Of a DNA stretch of 64,000 nucleotides, positions 14,401-27,249 are shown in pieces. A model generated the notes under the pieces. The model worked only from the letters and a program-made list of their open reading frames with translations, searched no databases and was not told the DNA's origin. How positions within the stretch are numbered: position 1 is the first letter of the stretch; every line of letters begins with the position of its first letter. Position numbers and translations under genes: made by a program. Source of the stretch: Karalla daura (Eukaryota > Chordata > Actinopteri > Chaetodontiformes > Leiognathidae); the NCBI GenBank assembly GCA_029224185.1, contig CM055192.1, positions 20,300,739-20,364,738 on the forward strand. Reading direction: 5' to 3'.

Positions 14401-15106
14401 TGAGTTTGAGGCAGAAGTGTAGAAAAGCTAGTAAGGTAATGGATGAATTAATAGATGAAAGAGGTGAAATAGAGACAATGTCTATACATTTTGACAGTTG
14501 CGTCGCAGGTGAAACAGTCAAAGGAGTGAAATCCAAACATTTTTCATTTTGCTTGCATTTCTTTGATAACCTGCGCTCATAATGACATTTGGAGCTATGA
14601 GCCTAAAATGGTACATAACTCCTAAAGACCTAAAGTCTAACCATGTTGTTGTCATCCAAGGTGGTGGAGGAGCTGCTGTCAAAAAGCGGCGCCATGGGGC
14701 TGGAAGCTGCCAAGGCGATAGCAGATGCTGCCATGTTGGAAGTGGCGAGCACAAACGTGCCCCACATGGTAACGGAACTCAGCAGAAACAAAGTGTTACA
14801 AGAAATTCACACAGAGGAAAATACCTACAAAAAAACCCCCAAAAAACATGCAGTATCTGTTTTGATTTGACTCCTCAGGCTCCGGATGACTTCTATGAAG
14901 GGATTACCTTTGAGCATTTCGAACAGGTTTGCACCTTTCCAGCTTCATGTCCGACCTCATCATAACATATAAAGTACAGCTTTTAATAACTTCTTTGATG
15001 TTTTTATCCCAAGATTCTAAAAGGGCTTGAAATGGAGTCCAGGATGAACATTCGCTTCTTGGACGTGAACACTACGACGATGCGTTGTGGGAAAGCGTCG
15101 TCCTGA
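8494..15106 (+). CDS. tesc: Tescalcin (CHP3), EF-hand calcium-binding protein
   Basis: Calcineurin-B-homologous protein; known family members bind the Na+/H+ exchanger NHE1 and inhibit calcineurin. Eight coding exons give 220 aa (human 214): 8494-8554, 9858-9927, 10342-10422, 11013-11152, 13615-13676, 14661-14768, 14879-14926, 15014-15106. The N-terminus is MGASQTRS, with Gly2 as a likely myristoylation site. Exon 2 supplies the family block KTGFSLEQI. The only canonical EF-hand loop is D124-E135 (DTDNDGTITLEE; Asp at loop positions 1, 3 and 5, Glu at 12), as in mammalian tescalcin. The C-terminal block has FYEGITFEHFEQ and MNIRFLDV. Residue 44 is Ser where human has Arg-Lys-Glu context. The gene ends tail-to-tail with FBXW8, the mammalian arrangement. 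Confidence 0.95.
12090..12225 (+). repeat. Interspersed repeat copy (LINE/SINE-tail type)
   Basis: Contains the blocks GGACAGGTCACCAGTCCATC and, further on, AATTGACCTACACATGC and TTTTGGACT. These recur in the same order at other places in the window. It lies within TESC intron 4. The family resembles the very common teleost L2-type/SINE 3' tail; assignment is from memory of its layout. Confidence 0.5.
14250..14425 (-). repeat. Interspersed repeat copy, reverse orientation
   Basis: Read on the minus strand it shows the same tail order as the other copies: a gap-rich TTTGAACTG block, a GCAAACT block, then CTCACTGTGAGGCGAC and TGTGCTAAGC at the end. It lies in TESC intron 5. Confidence 0.45.
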
Positions 15107-16288
15107 AGTTTGGTTTGATTCCTGTGAAGAAACATTTCTGTCTCTGCTGTTTTTTTTGTTGTTTTTGTTTTTTTTAGCAGAACCTCTCCTTAAATGGAAT
15201 GAAGCCAAACACTTTGGATATGCACTAACATATTTTTGGATAGACTAAAATAGTTTATGGCAAAATACCAGACTGTAAGTAATTTTTTTTACAGATGTTA
15301 TAAAAAGTTGTCTGCTAATGATGCAGCTGAAGTGTAAAAATTGAAGGAGGTCTCTATCAGAAGTGATGTGATCCAGTGGGTGTTGCATGTTTCAAAGAGG
15401 CAGATCTTGTGTTATCACTCCATAGGAGACTCACTATCACTTCTTGAGGCACAATATGGTACTGAAAGATAAGACAACCCTTAAATAGCTGGTTAATTAG
15501 CTAATTTCAATAGATTACTCTGCTATTAACCCACACATAGATTCATTTTACAGTTGTTTCTCTAGTCTTTAATAGAGTATTGTCTTAATTTGCATTTAAT
15601 TTTTAACAATCAAAATAAAAAGTCTTATAGTCTCTAAATCAACCAGATTACAAACTAACACTACCTCTTTTGCATTCCTGCTTCTTTTTGGAAGCAGCAG
15701 ACAGTGTGAGGGACTTTTTTTTTTTGTAACACTTTAGTGAAATTGTTCACGATTCACATGAAGTGTGTCGTGCTCAGTGGCTGCTCTGGCATTCATGGGT
15801 CATCTGTCATGCAAAGCGCAGAGCTGTGGGCGCACATACCATTCCTCCACAGCTCCAGAATAGTTCAGGTTTCATTTATCTGCTCCTCTGAGACTCTGTG
15901 CAAGCACACTTCCCGGCCACGAAAAACTGACATTTTTTTTTTCTTTTTGGCTACTAGAGAATAAACGAAACACTATGAATAATTGTGTCAATGACTAAAA
16001 TAAACTTTACGATGAAACTATTGTGTCAGAATTCATAACAAATGCACTGGGAAGAGAACTGTTTTTTATAACTGAGGTAGAAATGACTGTTTTTATTGCT
16101 GCAATAAAACCAAATCAAATCCCAGAAGTCAAAAATCATTCATTTTAGAGAGGGATGTTGATTCTGTGCAACATCCCCACAGCTTCATTCAACAAGGCAA
16201 ACGACAGCAGAGATAATTAAAAAGACAATCATGGGAATGTCCTAAAACACAAAAATTACAGCTTGGACTTGTGCGAAACTTGATCGCG
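15107..16288. other. Tail-to-tail interval TESC / FBXW8
   Basis: Holds the 3' UTRs of two convergent genes and no further exon. Candidate poly(A) hexamers for TESC lie at 15614-15619 and 16103-16108; the FBXW8 hexamer (minus strand) is at 16092-16097. Confidence 0.6.
16091..16109. terminator. Mirrored two-way poly(A) signal
   Basis: The 19-bp sequence TTTTATTGCTGCAATAAAA is a perfect 9-bp inverted repeat around one T. It carries AATAAA on both strands, so one short site can serve TESC (+, stop at 15106) and FBXW8 (-, stop at 16289). The symmetry is seen directly; use by both genes is inferred. Confidence 0.55.
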
Positions 16289-19200
16289 TCAGTGGGATGG
16301 ATGGGAGCCAGACAGTCTGTCGTACGGCACCGTCAGGCCGATGTTGTAGTTGTAGCCGTACGACTCCATGTAGTCGGACCTGCAGATGGGCAGGACGTGG
16401 TCCTGCGACAAGGCGTCCTCGGAGAAGTCGTAATGGCAGATGACTCCTCTGTGTCTGAGGGATGAAGCACATTTATATTTAGCATCACGGATGTCGCTTA
16501 TTACGTTAAAAGAGATGTAATCGTTTCAACCTGGACGTCTGGATGATTATGACGACATGTCTGCTAAAGGGCAACATACTCAACGTGTAATAGAGCGGGG
16601 AGGAAGGTTGCGTGAGAGGAGGAGACCCTGACACAAGCAGCATGATACAAGCAGACATCAGGCGTTTTCATGACTTTGTCCATGACAGCGACGTCTTGCC
16701 ATTTCAAGGAGTAATTCAACACTTGAGCCAAAAACATTCATGTGACTTTGCAGTGAGTCAGGTGAGCTCATCGTCATCATGTCTGCACGGTAATTTCAAT
16801 GATGCATCCTCACAGCTGATTCCCTTAGCTCAGCATTAAGACTGGAGAGGAGAGGAATCAGCACCTCTGCAGCTCAGTGATTAACTCAGCGTCGTCCTGT
16901 TTGCTTAATCTTCACAAACACCAGAGTGTAAAGCAAATTTGCGGTTGTGTGCGAGGTGACTTGTCAGATGACTTCTTCAGAAGACTCCCTCCTTCTTTCT
17001 TCTTCGGTTGAAGGAAGTCACTCTAATATTTGCACTAAAAGCTCGGGAGGTTTCATTTCCTTCGGACACACACTGTTTCTACCTTCACACCAAAACATTC
17101 CTCATTTATTTATCATTTGAGGAAATAACCTCCTATCCCACGCTCCTTGGCAAATGTGCTTGCAAAGTGCTTCTGTTAAGATAAAGATAGAGAGGGAGCA
17201 GGAGAGGAGAGGGAGACGGTGGCTGACCTGCGGTGAGCTGTGAGGTCATCGTCTGTGATGCACGCCCCCCGTGGCGACTTGTCATCGGGGATGTTGGCTG
17301 TTACCAGTGTGGCCGTGTCGAAGCGGACATGCCGCACAGGATGCCTGCAGCCGGGACAGAAGACAACACTTGCGGCGTGAAATCTCTACGCACGCGCTTG
17401 CATATCTGTCGCCATACACTGAAAAAAACGGATCGTTGAGTTTAATTGAAGTTATCATCTCAACAGGTTCCACGAAAGTGTATTTAGTTAGTTAAAAACA
17501 AAAAACGTTACAGTCATCCAAGATGACCTTAACGTTTGTTGTGAAAGTTGTCGGACAGATGCACACGTTCACATCCTGGCCTAATTTTCACCACGTGGAT
17601 GTGGTGCGAACGGCGTATCGTAATGAGGAAGTATATAATAAGGCGCGGCGAAACGGCTAAGAAAAACCTCACTATGTGTTTGTAAGCGCTCTAATTAATT
17701 CTAATCTCAGAGGCACGCTTCACACCTGCAACGTGTGAGAAAGCATCAGTGGAGCTCTGTTGCCGAACCAGATGTCACAGCTTCGAAAGCCGTCCGCATG
17801 CGTTTTTACAGATTCTCCGAGGCTGGGAGGAAAGGGAGGAAGGAGAAGGAGAAGGAGAAGGAGGAAGAAAAAGAAAATCCCACCTGTTGTGCATCTCCCA
17901 CAGCTTCGCTCCCATCCGCATCTCCCACACACACACCAGGCCTTCATTTCCGCCGCTAACGATCTTCCAGTCGTCAGCCTGCACTGATGTCACGCCCAGG
18001 TGGTGGGCGTACAGGGACGCCACGGAGGAGCCGGCTCGGAGGTCAAACACCCTCACCCTGACGCACAGCAAACGTGGACAAAGCGCTGCTTTCATCAACA
18101 TGCTTGGATCGGTCAAAGAGCAGAAGTCAATCCAAAGCACACAATCTGATGTTACAAGACATTTAAATCTGATAGTCTGATAAGAAGAAGCATAGCGAGA
18201 AAAGAGAGCACAATAGTGTCAGTCACGTCCTGTGAAGCATGGTTAATCTGGATTTCACTTCCTCTTCACAGAGGCTGAGGATTCCAAATAAAAGCAGAGA
18301 GCACAGCCTGTCAAAGCGTGCATTCACTAGCAGACAAAGGGACCTTATTCTCACTTCTGAGAGGACTTCAAAACATGTGGCCAAGAGACCAAAGACAAAT
18401 AAAAAAAAAAAAAGAGTTGAAACACAAGTCAAAGCCTGATTCAGGCCTGGTTTTAACTGAAACATGAACATTTTTTTCATTGGATATTACATACAAAAAG
18501 GAACTGAATGCAAAAAGAAACTAAATGAGGAAAAATGCAGAAAAGAGCAGATCAAGCAGAGTGTGAAATAAAAAAGCATCTGAGGATCTAAATAGCAGAG
18601 TTTTAGGATTTAATGCTCACTACACAAGACAAAGAAAGAGGGAAAAGTGACTTCTTTCATTAGTTACCACGTACAGATCAAAGCTGAGCAGCACAAACAA
18701 TCATCAATTCCTCCTTGTCTGGCAAAAAGAAATGTTAAGCGTTGCAGTTGCATCGACTACAGAAGTTACTTTCTTGATTTTGATATTGACTTTGAGTTTA
18801 AACTGTTCTTTTAAAAGCAATTTTGCAAACTTTCGACGCCATCCAATTTTATTTGCATATTCAATGAAATAATAAAATTTTCCATTTAAAGGGAAATTTC
18901 TCTTTCTTTTCAATTGCCCTAGTCTTTATATTGCCTTTGTACTTTAATAACTGTTTTTCATTCAACGTTTGAAAAATGAAGTTTTCCCAGTCTTTTCTTT
19001 AATAAAACAACAGTATTGGTCTTATCATCATGGAAGTGTAAGGATTTGTGTTAGTGTGATTACAGGAACCTGGCACTGGGAGCAGGATTTGTGCTTGCTG
19101 GGTTCATGAGCAGACACACGCCCAGGGGACCTTCAGCTCCATCTGTTGTCACTGTGGCTTTATTGCAGCTGAAAGCATCCAGCACATGACTCCATCCAGG

Positions 19201-20844
19201 CTCAACCTTCTTCCAAGGCTTCATTACCATAATCAAATTTACTTTGGGGACTCAGACAGATTTCATTTCGACTTCCAATTTTTTTCTTCTCCCCTCCCCT
19301 AAAAGAATCAGAGTTAAATGGCTAAATGGGCACGGCGGACTTGTTGTAGCGCAGTTAGTTTTGCCCGTTTGGTGGCGATACGTGATGGAAGCACACGTTG
19401 AAACAATGAGGACTGCACATTACTGGCAGGCCGCGGGGAGCCATAAATCTAATGTTGGAGGCGACTCCATCTTCAGTGAGCTGTCAGTGGCCAGACTCCT
19501 CTTCATTAATCAGGAGGAGCTCGGCCTAACAAGACGAGTGTGGGAGACTCTCCGATAACTCCTGTTAGTTTCCTGCAGCTCCACAACTCATCCATCATAA
19601 CGGAGGATGGTCTCTGGCGTGAGCCCGGGATGTGTGTGTCCCAAATGGTCGTGTTTGATGTTCACTGAAATGGATAATTTCGCAGCAATGACAGCATTTT
19701 ATCAAACTCTGTTGCTGGTTTTCTGCTCTGTAGATAAATGTACAACACCCCGAAATATTGTGATTCATTCAGTTCATTTCAACACCTTTTTAAGACTTCT
19801 TAAAGACCTTCCAAAAACACCTCATGGCCATCTGAGGCAGAAACACATCTTTAATTTACGCACTAGTCATAGTTCAGCTGGGAAGGAACAAAGCTCCAAA
19901 GATTACATCAAACCAACAGCAAGGTTTATCAAAATAATCTAATAATTTAAATAGGTCAGACTATTTACAGTGGAAAGAGCTTTGACAGACATTAGATATA
20001 ATTCTTCACCATCCCTGGAGTCACGATGCTATTGCGACTAAAAACCAGCAGAAGATGTTTAAGGATTTTAAAATGGCAGGAAAAACTTGAGTTAAGTTTT
20101 CAAAGACTTCAGCCTCTGGCCTCAGGTACAACATGCACTGTTCTTTCCCCAACTCATCCTGTTTGCAGTTGTGCTCCTTGCCCACATCTTTTCCGTTTAC
20201 ACAGGCGTGGCCCTCTTCCAAAAAGCCCTTATCAGGGGCTCTCATTTGCACCCTGGATCGTGCAAAAAACAGAGGGACAAAAATCATTTGGACAAAAGGA
20301 AGGGATGCATTAGGCCTTGGCCTCCAGCCACCCTGTCAGAGGGCCAAGATCGCAGACTGTCCCTCAGTCTCCACCGTTTCCATTTTGCTTTCGACTTTGC
20401 ACTGCATCAGCTGCGGCCACAAGGGGAGGGGCCAAGCTGGGGGGGGGGGGGGGGGGGGGGGGGGGCTGCGGCCGAACTACACATCGAACAGAGAGCAGGA
20501 GAGCAGAGAGGATCTGGATCGAGAGATTCAAATCTACTACATTTTGGGCTCGAAAACGTCTTAAAACAGAGCGTTTTGTTGTACTGTTGCAAAGAACCGC
20601 AACTGGTGAGACCTAAACAATATGATATGGTCTGTCTTTCACTTTAAGCCAACCACTTAACAGCCAGATGGATTCGGTGCTGAATGGAAGCAGCGGGGGC
20701 AGCACTGGAGGACGGCGCGCCAGGGATTTTTGTTCCGCTGCCAGCTCGTGCTCCGCGGCAGCCGCTAACAAGTAGAGAATGGCTCTTTTATCTGTCTTTT
20801 CCTCATCTGGAGAGCCAGGTTAGCGATGTGGCAAGTGCGTGTGT

Positions 20845-20905
<61 letters not shown>

Positions 20906-21008
20906 TGTGTGTGTGTCCATGCATGGATGTGTGTGTTCCTCGTGAATGGGAAGATGGCCACATGTTTTTCTTTTTGTTTCTTCGACAGCACCGCAGGTAA
21001 AAAAAAAA

Positions 21009-21058
<50 letters not shown>

Positions 21059-23161
21059 AAAAAACAAGCCAAGCACACAGAGACTGTATTCAAGACAAAG
21101 AACAAAACATCTCCAATAAAAAGTATTTCAATGCCCGACTTATTTTCACCTCAATTAAAATTTTAGGGACTCGGTGGTTTAAGGCGACGGACAGATTGAG
21201 ACGCATCAATGAATCAATGATGGACTAATTACACACCCTCTCCCAACACCTGTTCCCCCCTCGCTGCACGCGCCCTCACCCCTCAGCGTCCTCCTTCATC
21301 AGGTGTCACTGCGGGGGAAACTATTCTCTGCAAACACTCCTCGAGGCTCCAGCTGCTGGCGCGGCTCCAGTCGCTCACCATGTTTAAATAAGTGGCCGGC
21401 TGCTGGAGATGGAGGCCTGCGGCCTCTGATCTCCTGGCTGTCCTTACCTCCTGTCTTTGTTTCCGCACACCAGCAGTGGCGGGGGGGCGTCTCGCAGGTT
21501 GATGCAAGTAAAGTCCCCCGGTGAGCTCCCGACGCAAACCACAGGCTTGCCCGTCTCCACGCAGTAGACGTGGATCTGAAAAGCGGCCACGCATGCAAAC
21601 GGAAAAAAAAACAACAAAACAAAAAGTCATTTGCAGGCATTGAATTCAACCACCAGACCTGAAAGCCAAGAAGATGATGGTAGGAGAATGAAGAGTTGTG
21701 GCAAATGGGCTTGTTCTAGATTCTTGGGGATGTGTCGTCTGTGCTTCATTTGCATGGATTTCATGGATTCATGCATCCACTTTCCATGACTCTACAACTC
21801 CTTGCACATTTCATACTTTGTATACTTTGCATACTTTGTAAAAGAACAACAGTTCATACTCCATCCACTTTATCTACTTCACAGTAACTGTTCTACAATC
21901 CTGAACAATCTAAACAAAACTAATACTGTGAATGTTCTAGACTGTCTCATGTACTTTGAAAGGTTTCAGCTATTTCATACTGAAGGTCTAATGGGAGGGT
22001 GTGTCCACCATTATTACATTCTATTACAATTGTGATAACCACTGTAAAGCACATTCAGATTGCCTTGTGGTGTTGCCTTGGAATGCGCATTATAATATAC
22101 CTAATACAATAATACCTTATCAGTGTGGGTGGATAATGTGTGTCTTGACAAATAGCATCCTGCATCCTTCTCAAAAAAGTTTATTTTCTGCAGCGATGCA
22201 GAATATCACCTGTGACTGATTTTTCTGATCTTCTTTTGGCACCAATTCCTCATACCTGTATACCTACGCTGCATAACTACTGGGCAAAAGAATGCAACTC
22301 TGACGACATCACACACTGACCATATCTGGATGTTATATACAGGACGAAAGACAAAGGAAGCCAAAGAGCTGTTTTTCAGTTAATTAAAAATGAAACAGCA
22401 GCATTAAATCTGGGTGAGAAAAAACTAAATCCTGCCTCGGGGCAGACTTGAACGTCGGACAGAGGAAGCACAGCGGCGCCCGCGGCTCCACGGCTGCAGC
22501 AAACTTTCTTCATGCGAGTTACAATGATGTCATCTGGAGCCGGTCTAATTGGTCAATTAGCAGCTGGTGTCTTCTCATCCAAATGAGACAGAACAAACAG
22601 GATAACTGCCAGGCAAAATTGACTTTGAATAATTAAAACGATAAAGAAATTAAACTGCAGGAGGGGGGGGTGTGGTGGAGGGAGGCAGAGAGAGAGAGAC
22701 AGAGAGAGAGGGAGGGAGGGAGAAAGAGCGAGCCAGAGGGAGGGGGGGGGGGGGGGGGACAGAGAGAGAGAGGGAGAGAGATAAAGAAGTTTGAAGGAAG
22801 GGAGGCATGATGTAAGCCTTAAGGAGTTGCCAGCAGTTTTTGTCTGCTCCTTATTTGGGCCAGGCAGAGCTTTAATTGTGCACCACCCCGGGGCAAAGCC
22901 CAAATCACACCGGACTTTGAAATGACAGCTTGATAGGATTTGGACAGCGGAAAAGAGAGGGATGGGATGAGAATGAAGGAAGGGGGGTAAAGGGAGGCTG
23001 GGAGGAGACAGCGAAATGAGGCTCAGCCTGCTGTTCTCCATGAATCATGGCAATTGGGGAAAAAATATCTAGTTATTAAAACGTCCGCTCGGTAAAATGA
23101 AGAAATGTTGCTGAGGGAGGCAAAAGAGCGGTTCTGTCATAATATAGGGGCAGTCGAGAGA

Positions 23162-23209
<48 letters not shown>

Positions 23210-26200
23210 GCGTGTGTGTGTGTGTGTGTGTCTGGAGGAGGAATAATCATGAGCGTGACTATGGAGGAGTTGTTAGGTTAATGCACTTGCTGGAGCCCCT
23301 TTGAGGCTCGCAGACAAAGGACATTTTAATGGTGGCTTGTACTGGGATGTTAATGCAATTAGTGTCTTTGCTTTTAAAATGATGAAAAATTTGGCTTGTC
23401 TTGCCGCACTCCTGAGAAAGCCCTCTTTGCCTTCATGCCCCCTGTCTGTGCCTGCCGAACGCGTTTTGGCCGCGGGGGCAGATTTCTGATTAATCTTAAG
23501 TGGGGTATCACAATCCCCGTCCCACCGACCGATTCCACTGATTAGAGCTCCATCAAGTCGAGGGAGAGAAAGTAACGAGTGAAAGCAGCAGCTGAGGTGA
23601 AAGGGTGCGGGCTGTTGGCTCTCAGTTGCTCAAAAAGAAGAGAAAAAAAAACAAAAAAACACCACCATCCCTGTCATGCACACACACACACACACACATT
23701 TCTGAAACAAATCTGGATTCAGAGCGTCAGACACCATGTGGGTAAACAGAGATTAGCACATTAGACCAGATGTGCAGCGATGGCAGGTTAGTGGTTTGAT
23801 GCCATTTGGGAGCAGACTTTCAGACTTCCTTCAAGTAACTCGCTGAAAACAGGCTCGTTCACAATCTGCCTCCTGAGCTCTGCCGCCACTTCTGCATGGC
23901 TATGTTCTAAAGCTGAGCTGCAACAAATAAGACCATTAATCTACTAATAATCCACTATAGTAGTCAATTTCAGCTTTTAAAAAGATGTTTTCTGGCATGT
24001 ATGTTCATTGATGTTAAGAGTTTTTCTTCAAAACAAACCAAGAAGTAGGATTAGAAATTCTCTGATATCTGCTTTGAAATGTGGGTATTTTCTGGTATCT
24101 TCAGCCATCTATGACATCAAACTGAGTATCTTTGATGTGTAGATCAAACCAGATATCTGAGGACTTCATAACATGGCCTTTTTCACATTTAAAAACTACA
24201 ACTAACTGATTAGAAAAATAACAGAGAAAATAACCGATTATTTGACCACAATAATAATCACTTTGTGTCTGTGGGAGTTCTTATTTGTCCAGGTCATGTT
24301 GTGAAGAATAAATAGCCCTATTCATGAGAGCACTACTTTTTAATTTACCCCTACAGAGGATCCAGTGTGCAGCTGAGGATAATCTCTCCTTGGGGGAGGA
24401 ATGGAGAGATAGCTGAGGAGCAGCAAGTGAAATCTGAAAGGCAAATCACCTACAGTGGATGAGCTGTGCTTCTTGGCTCATTAGTGGTTTGTGCTCCAAA
24501 GTTGTTGGCTGGTTCCCAAACTCATTAAACAAAGGCAAAGATGAATAAATAAAAGAAGGCAGCCACTCCAGGGTCACACACTGAAACAGCTCAGAGAAAC
24601 ATCTCAACGTCTCAGAGAAATGTTCGGAGCACCTCCATCTACTTGAAGTGGAAATTGCAGGGTGTCATCAGGTAAGTGTGCATGGTAGGAGTCGCCCAGC
24701 AACACTTGAGGTCGTGAGGTGAGCTGAGGGGATTTCTTGAACTGCGGATCTGCGTTTTTTTGAGTCTCTGACAGAGCAGTGGTCACGGGGCAGCAACCAT
24801 AACTAGCAGGCTCCACGGCGTGGCAGTCCTCAAGCTTGGCGACCATGTGGTTTCCCAGGATCCCCGTGGACTCTGTGCTCGCTTGGCGAGGTCAGAACTC
24901 TGCTGACTGCGGCCGACTGAAATCTAACAAAGCCTTGAAGCCAGTTGGGGCAGACACCTCAAACCCACCACGACCGCAGAGATAAACCCCAGGAAAAGCT
25001 GTTTTCCATCAGGTCACATAATCACGTGCCTCGCCTTCAGATATTATCCTATCACTCATGCACTTCATCACATATCCTGAAACTTGTAAATGTGAGGGTT
25101 GTAGTACGTTCAATAGCCTTTTAGACTATGAAACCTATTCACTGCATAGTTAGTGATACAGTGCAAACCACTAATCATTGTTTTTACTTGTGTTTTTCCT
25201 TCTTCACATCTATTCCTCTACATTTTTTGACTGTAAATGTGTTTTCCTTACTGGTAATTTCTGGCAGTGTGGTGGAGCTTTCCCAGTAGTAGCCTTCCTA
25301 TAGGTGTATAAGCATGTCCTATGGCTGACAGAAAACATGTGTGTGTGTGTGTGTGTGTATGTATGGGAGGGGGAGGTGTAGGGGGCAGTTGTGCGTTGAT
25401 TTTGCTTTTACATTGTGTTTTAGAAGGTGGAGAAGCTACATAAATGAAGTCTGACTGACTGAGTGACAAATGTGGCAAGAACTCAGAGCTGCTTGTGCTG
25501 CTTACGTGACTTTTCACAAGCACAACTTAATGTGCATTTATAGTCGACTGTTATTACTTAACTTCCCATGTCTGCAATCACCAGTTTTAGTCTATGTTCA
25601 CATACTCTTCACTCACTCACAGGCTGGATGGTTGCGATTTCCAGCCGTGTTGCTAGGATCATTGTAATTTGTGCTATACCCAGAAAACAACCTGTTGATT
25701 GAGCAATGATGTGTCCATCCCGGTCAGTGACAACACTTCTACCAATCCTTCACAAGTCTGTCCGTACATTTCCAAACCCTGTGTGTACATCGAACCATCC
25801 CCGCAGCCCTGTGTGCATTCAGCTTAGGGCAACGACAGGATGACAGCTTTCCTGACAGCACTTCACTGCAGTGGACGGTGAGTTTGCCAATGGAGATGCC
25901 AGCTCGCGCTGAATGCCCAGCCACGGGCTGGGTGGGTGCCTGGGTCGCCCCCAGTCCACTGGCAAGAAGGAGGCCAGTAATAATGAGGATCTGGAGACTG
26001 GCTGCGGCCACACGCGCTCAAACACACCCGCTGACAGCACCAACAAAGGCCGGCGAGACAAAGCCACACACTATGCAACCACGGCGGCCAAGACACGATA
26101 AAGAATCGTCTACATCGTCCACACAATGAAGCCTTTGTGCCTCGAACTGGAACAACCCTCCGGTCGGAATCCAGTTGACAGAGACCCGGCGATGTGGTCG

Positions 26201-27218
26201 AGTTAAGTCAAATCAAAAACGCTGCAAATGAAAACGTTGCGCTCGTCTGCGAGACGGAAAGGTGCGAGATGGCTCTCTCGGATGTGTTGGCCGTGCATGC
26301 TGACAGATTTTAATGAAGCATATGTTTTCTTACGGAACATTAGAAAAAAACAACTTCTGGCATCGCTAACTGTTGAATGCTTTGCCATCTTCGCGGTATG
26401 AAAGCGCGACAAGAGTGACAGACAGGTTCATTAAATTTGTGAAGTATTTTAATTAGTAGGAGGGGTGTATGCTAATCATGAATTGGCATAATTTAGGCAG
26501 GAGTTTGGGGGCTGCTCACTATGGAAACAGGAGATTTTAGCAAACTTCCTGTGCTTAATTATGTCAAATAAATCAATGCACATACAGTGAATACAATGTA
26601 AAATGAGAAGCATATTGGGATATATACATACATATATATATATTTTAAATGGATGAAAAGCATTAATGGATGAAAAGCATTAATAATAATAATAATCTAT
26701 CTTATTTAATTTATTATTTTTATTATGCATTATGTACTTACAACTGCATGTGATAAAATGATACGCACACACACACAGACACACACACCTTTAATTCTCA
26801 CACCTTGGGGCAATTTAGAGTGTCTAATCAACCTAAACGCACATGTTTTTGGACTGTGGGAGGAAACCCAAGTACTTGGACAACACCTGCACAGACATAG
26901 GGGGTAACATGCAAATTGAGAGACCTCGCTGTAAGGGGAGAGCATGTTTCATTAACGATAGAGATTTTAGGTAAAATGTGGAGTCTAACTGCTTATGATC
27001 TCCCGGTCAGGAGTTCACACTGTCCAGTGCAGCCTTGTGTGAGGCGTAGAGAGGCTGAGGCTGTTCTGTCCCTGCTCCACTAAGTGGTGCTTTAGCTCTG
27101 CCACTGACTCAGAGCTGCACTTCATCAGCTATGACGGTGATGTCAGCGTAGAGGCTCTGCCAAAAACATGTCAAACACAGACAAACTGCTGTGCACGCGC
27201 GCTTTCTCTCTTTCTCTA

Positions 27219-27249
<31 letters not shown>

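Noticed and set aside
20684..21166. 160-residue plus-strand frame in FBXW8 intron 8
   Set aside because: Most of it is translated (GT)n and (GAAA)n microsatellite.
22553..23041. 162-residue Ser/Leu/Pro-rich minus-strand frame
   Set aside because: It is the translation of the polypurine tract at 22660-22805 and its borders; low-complexity artefact.
25739..26011. 90-residue minus-strand frame in FBXW8 intron 7 with a signal-peptide-like start and several Cys, suggestive of a nested secreted protein
   Set aside because: The frame opens with GTG just after a stop codon. The only ATG is far downstream, there is no recognisable family, and no splice partner is evident.
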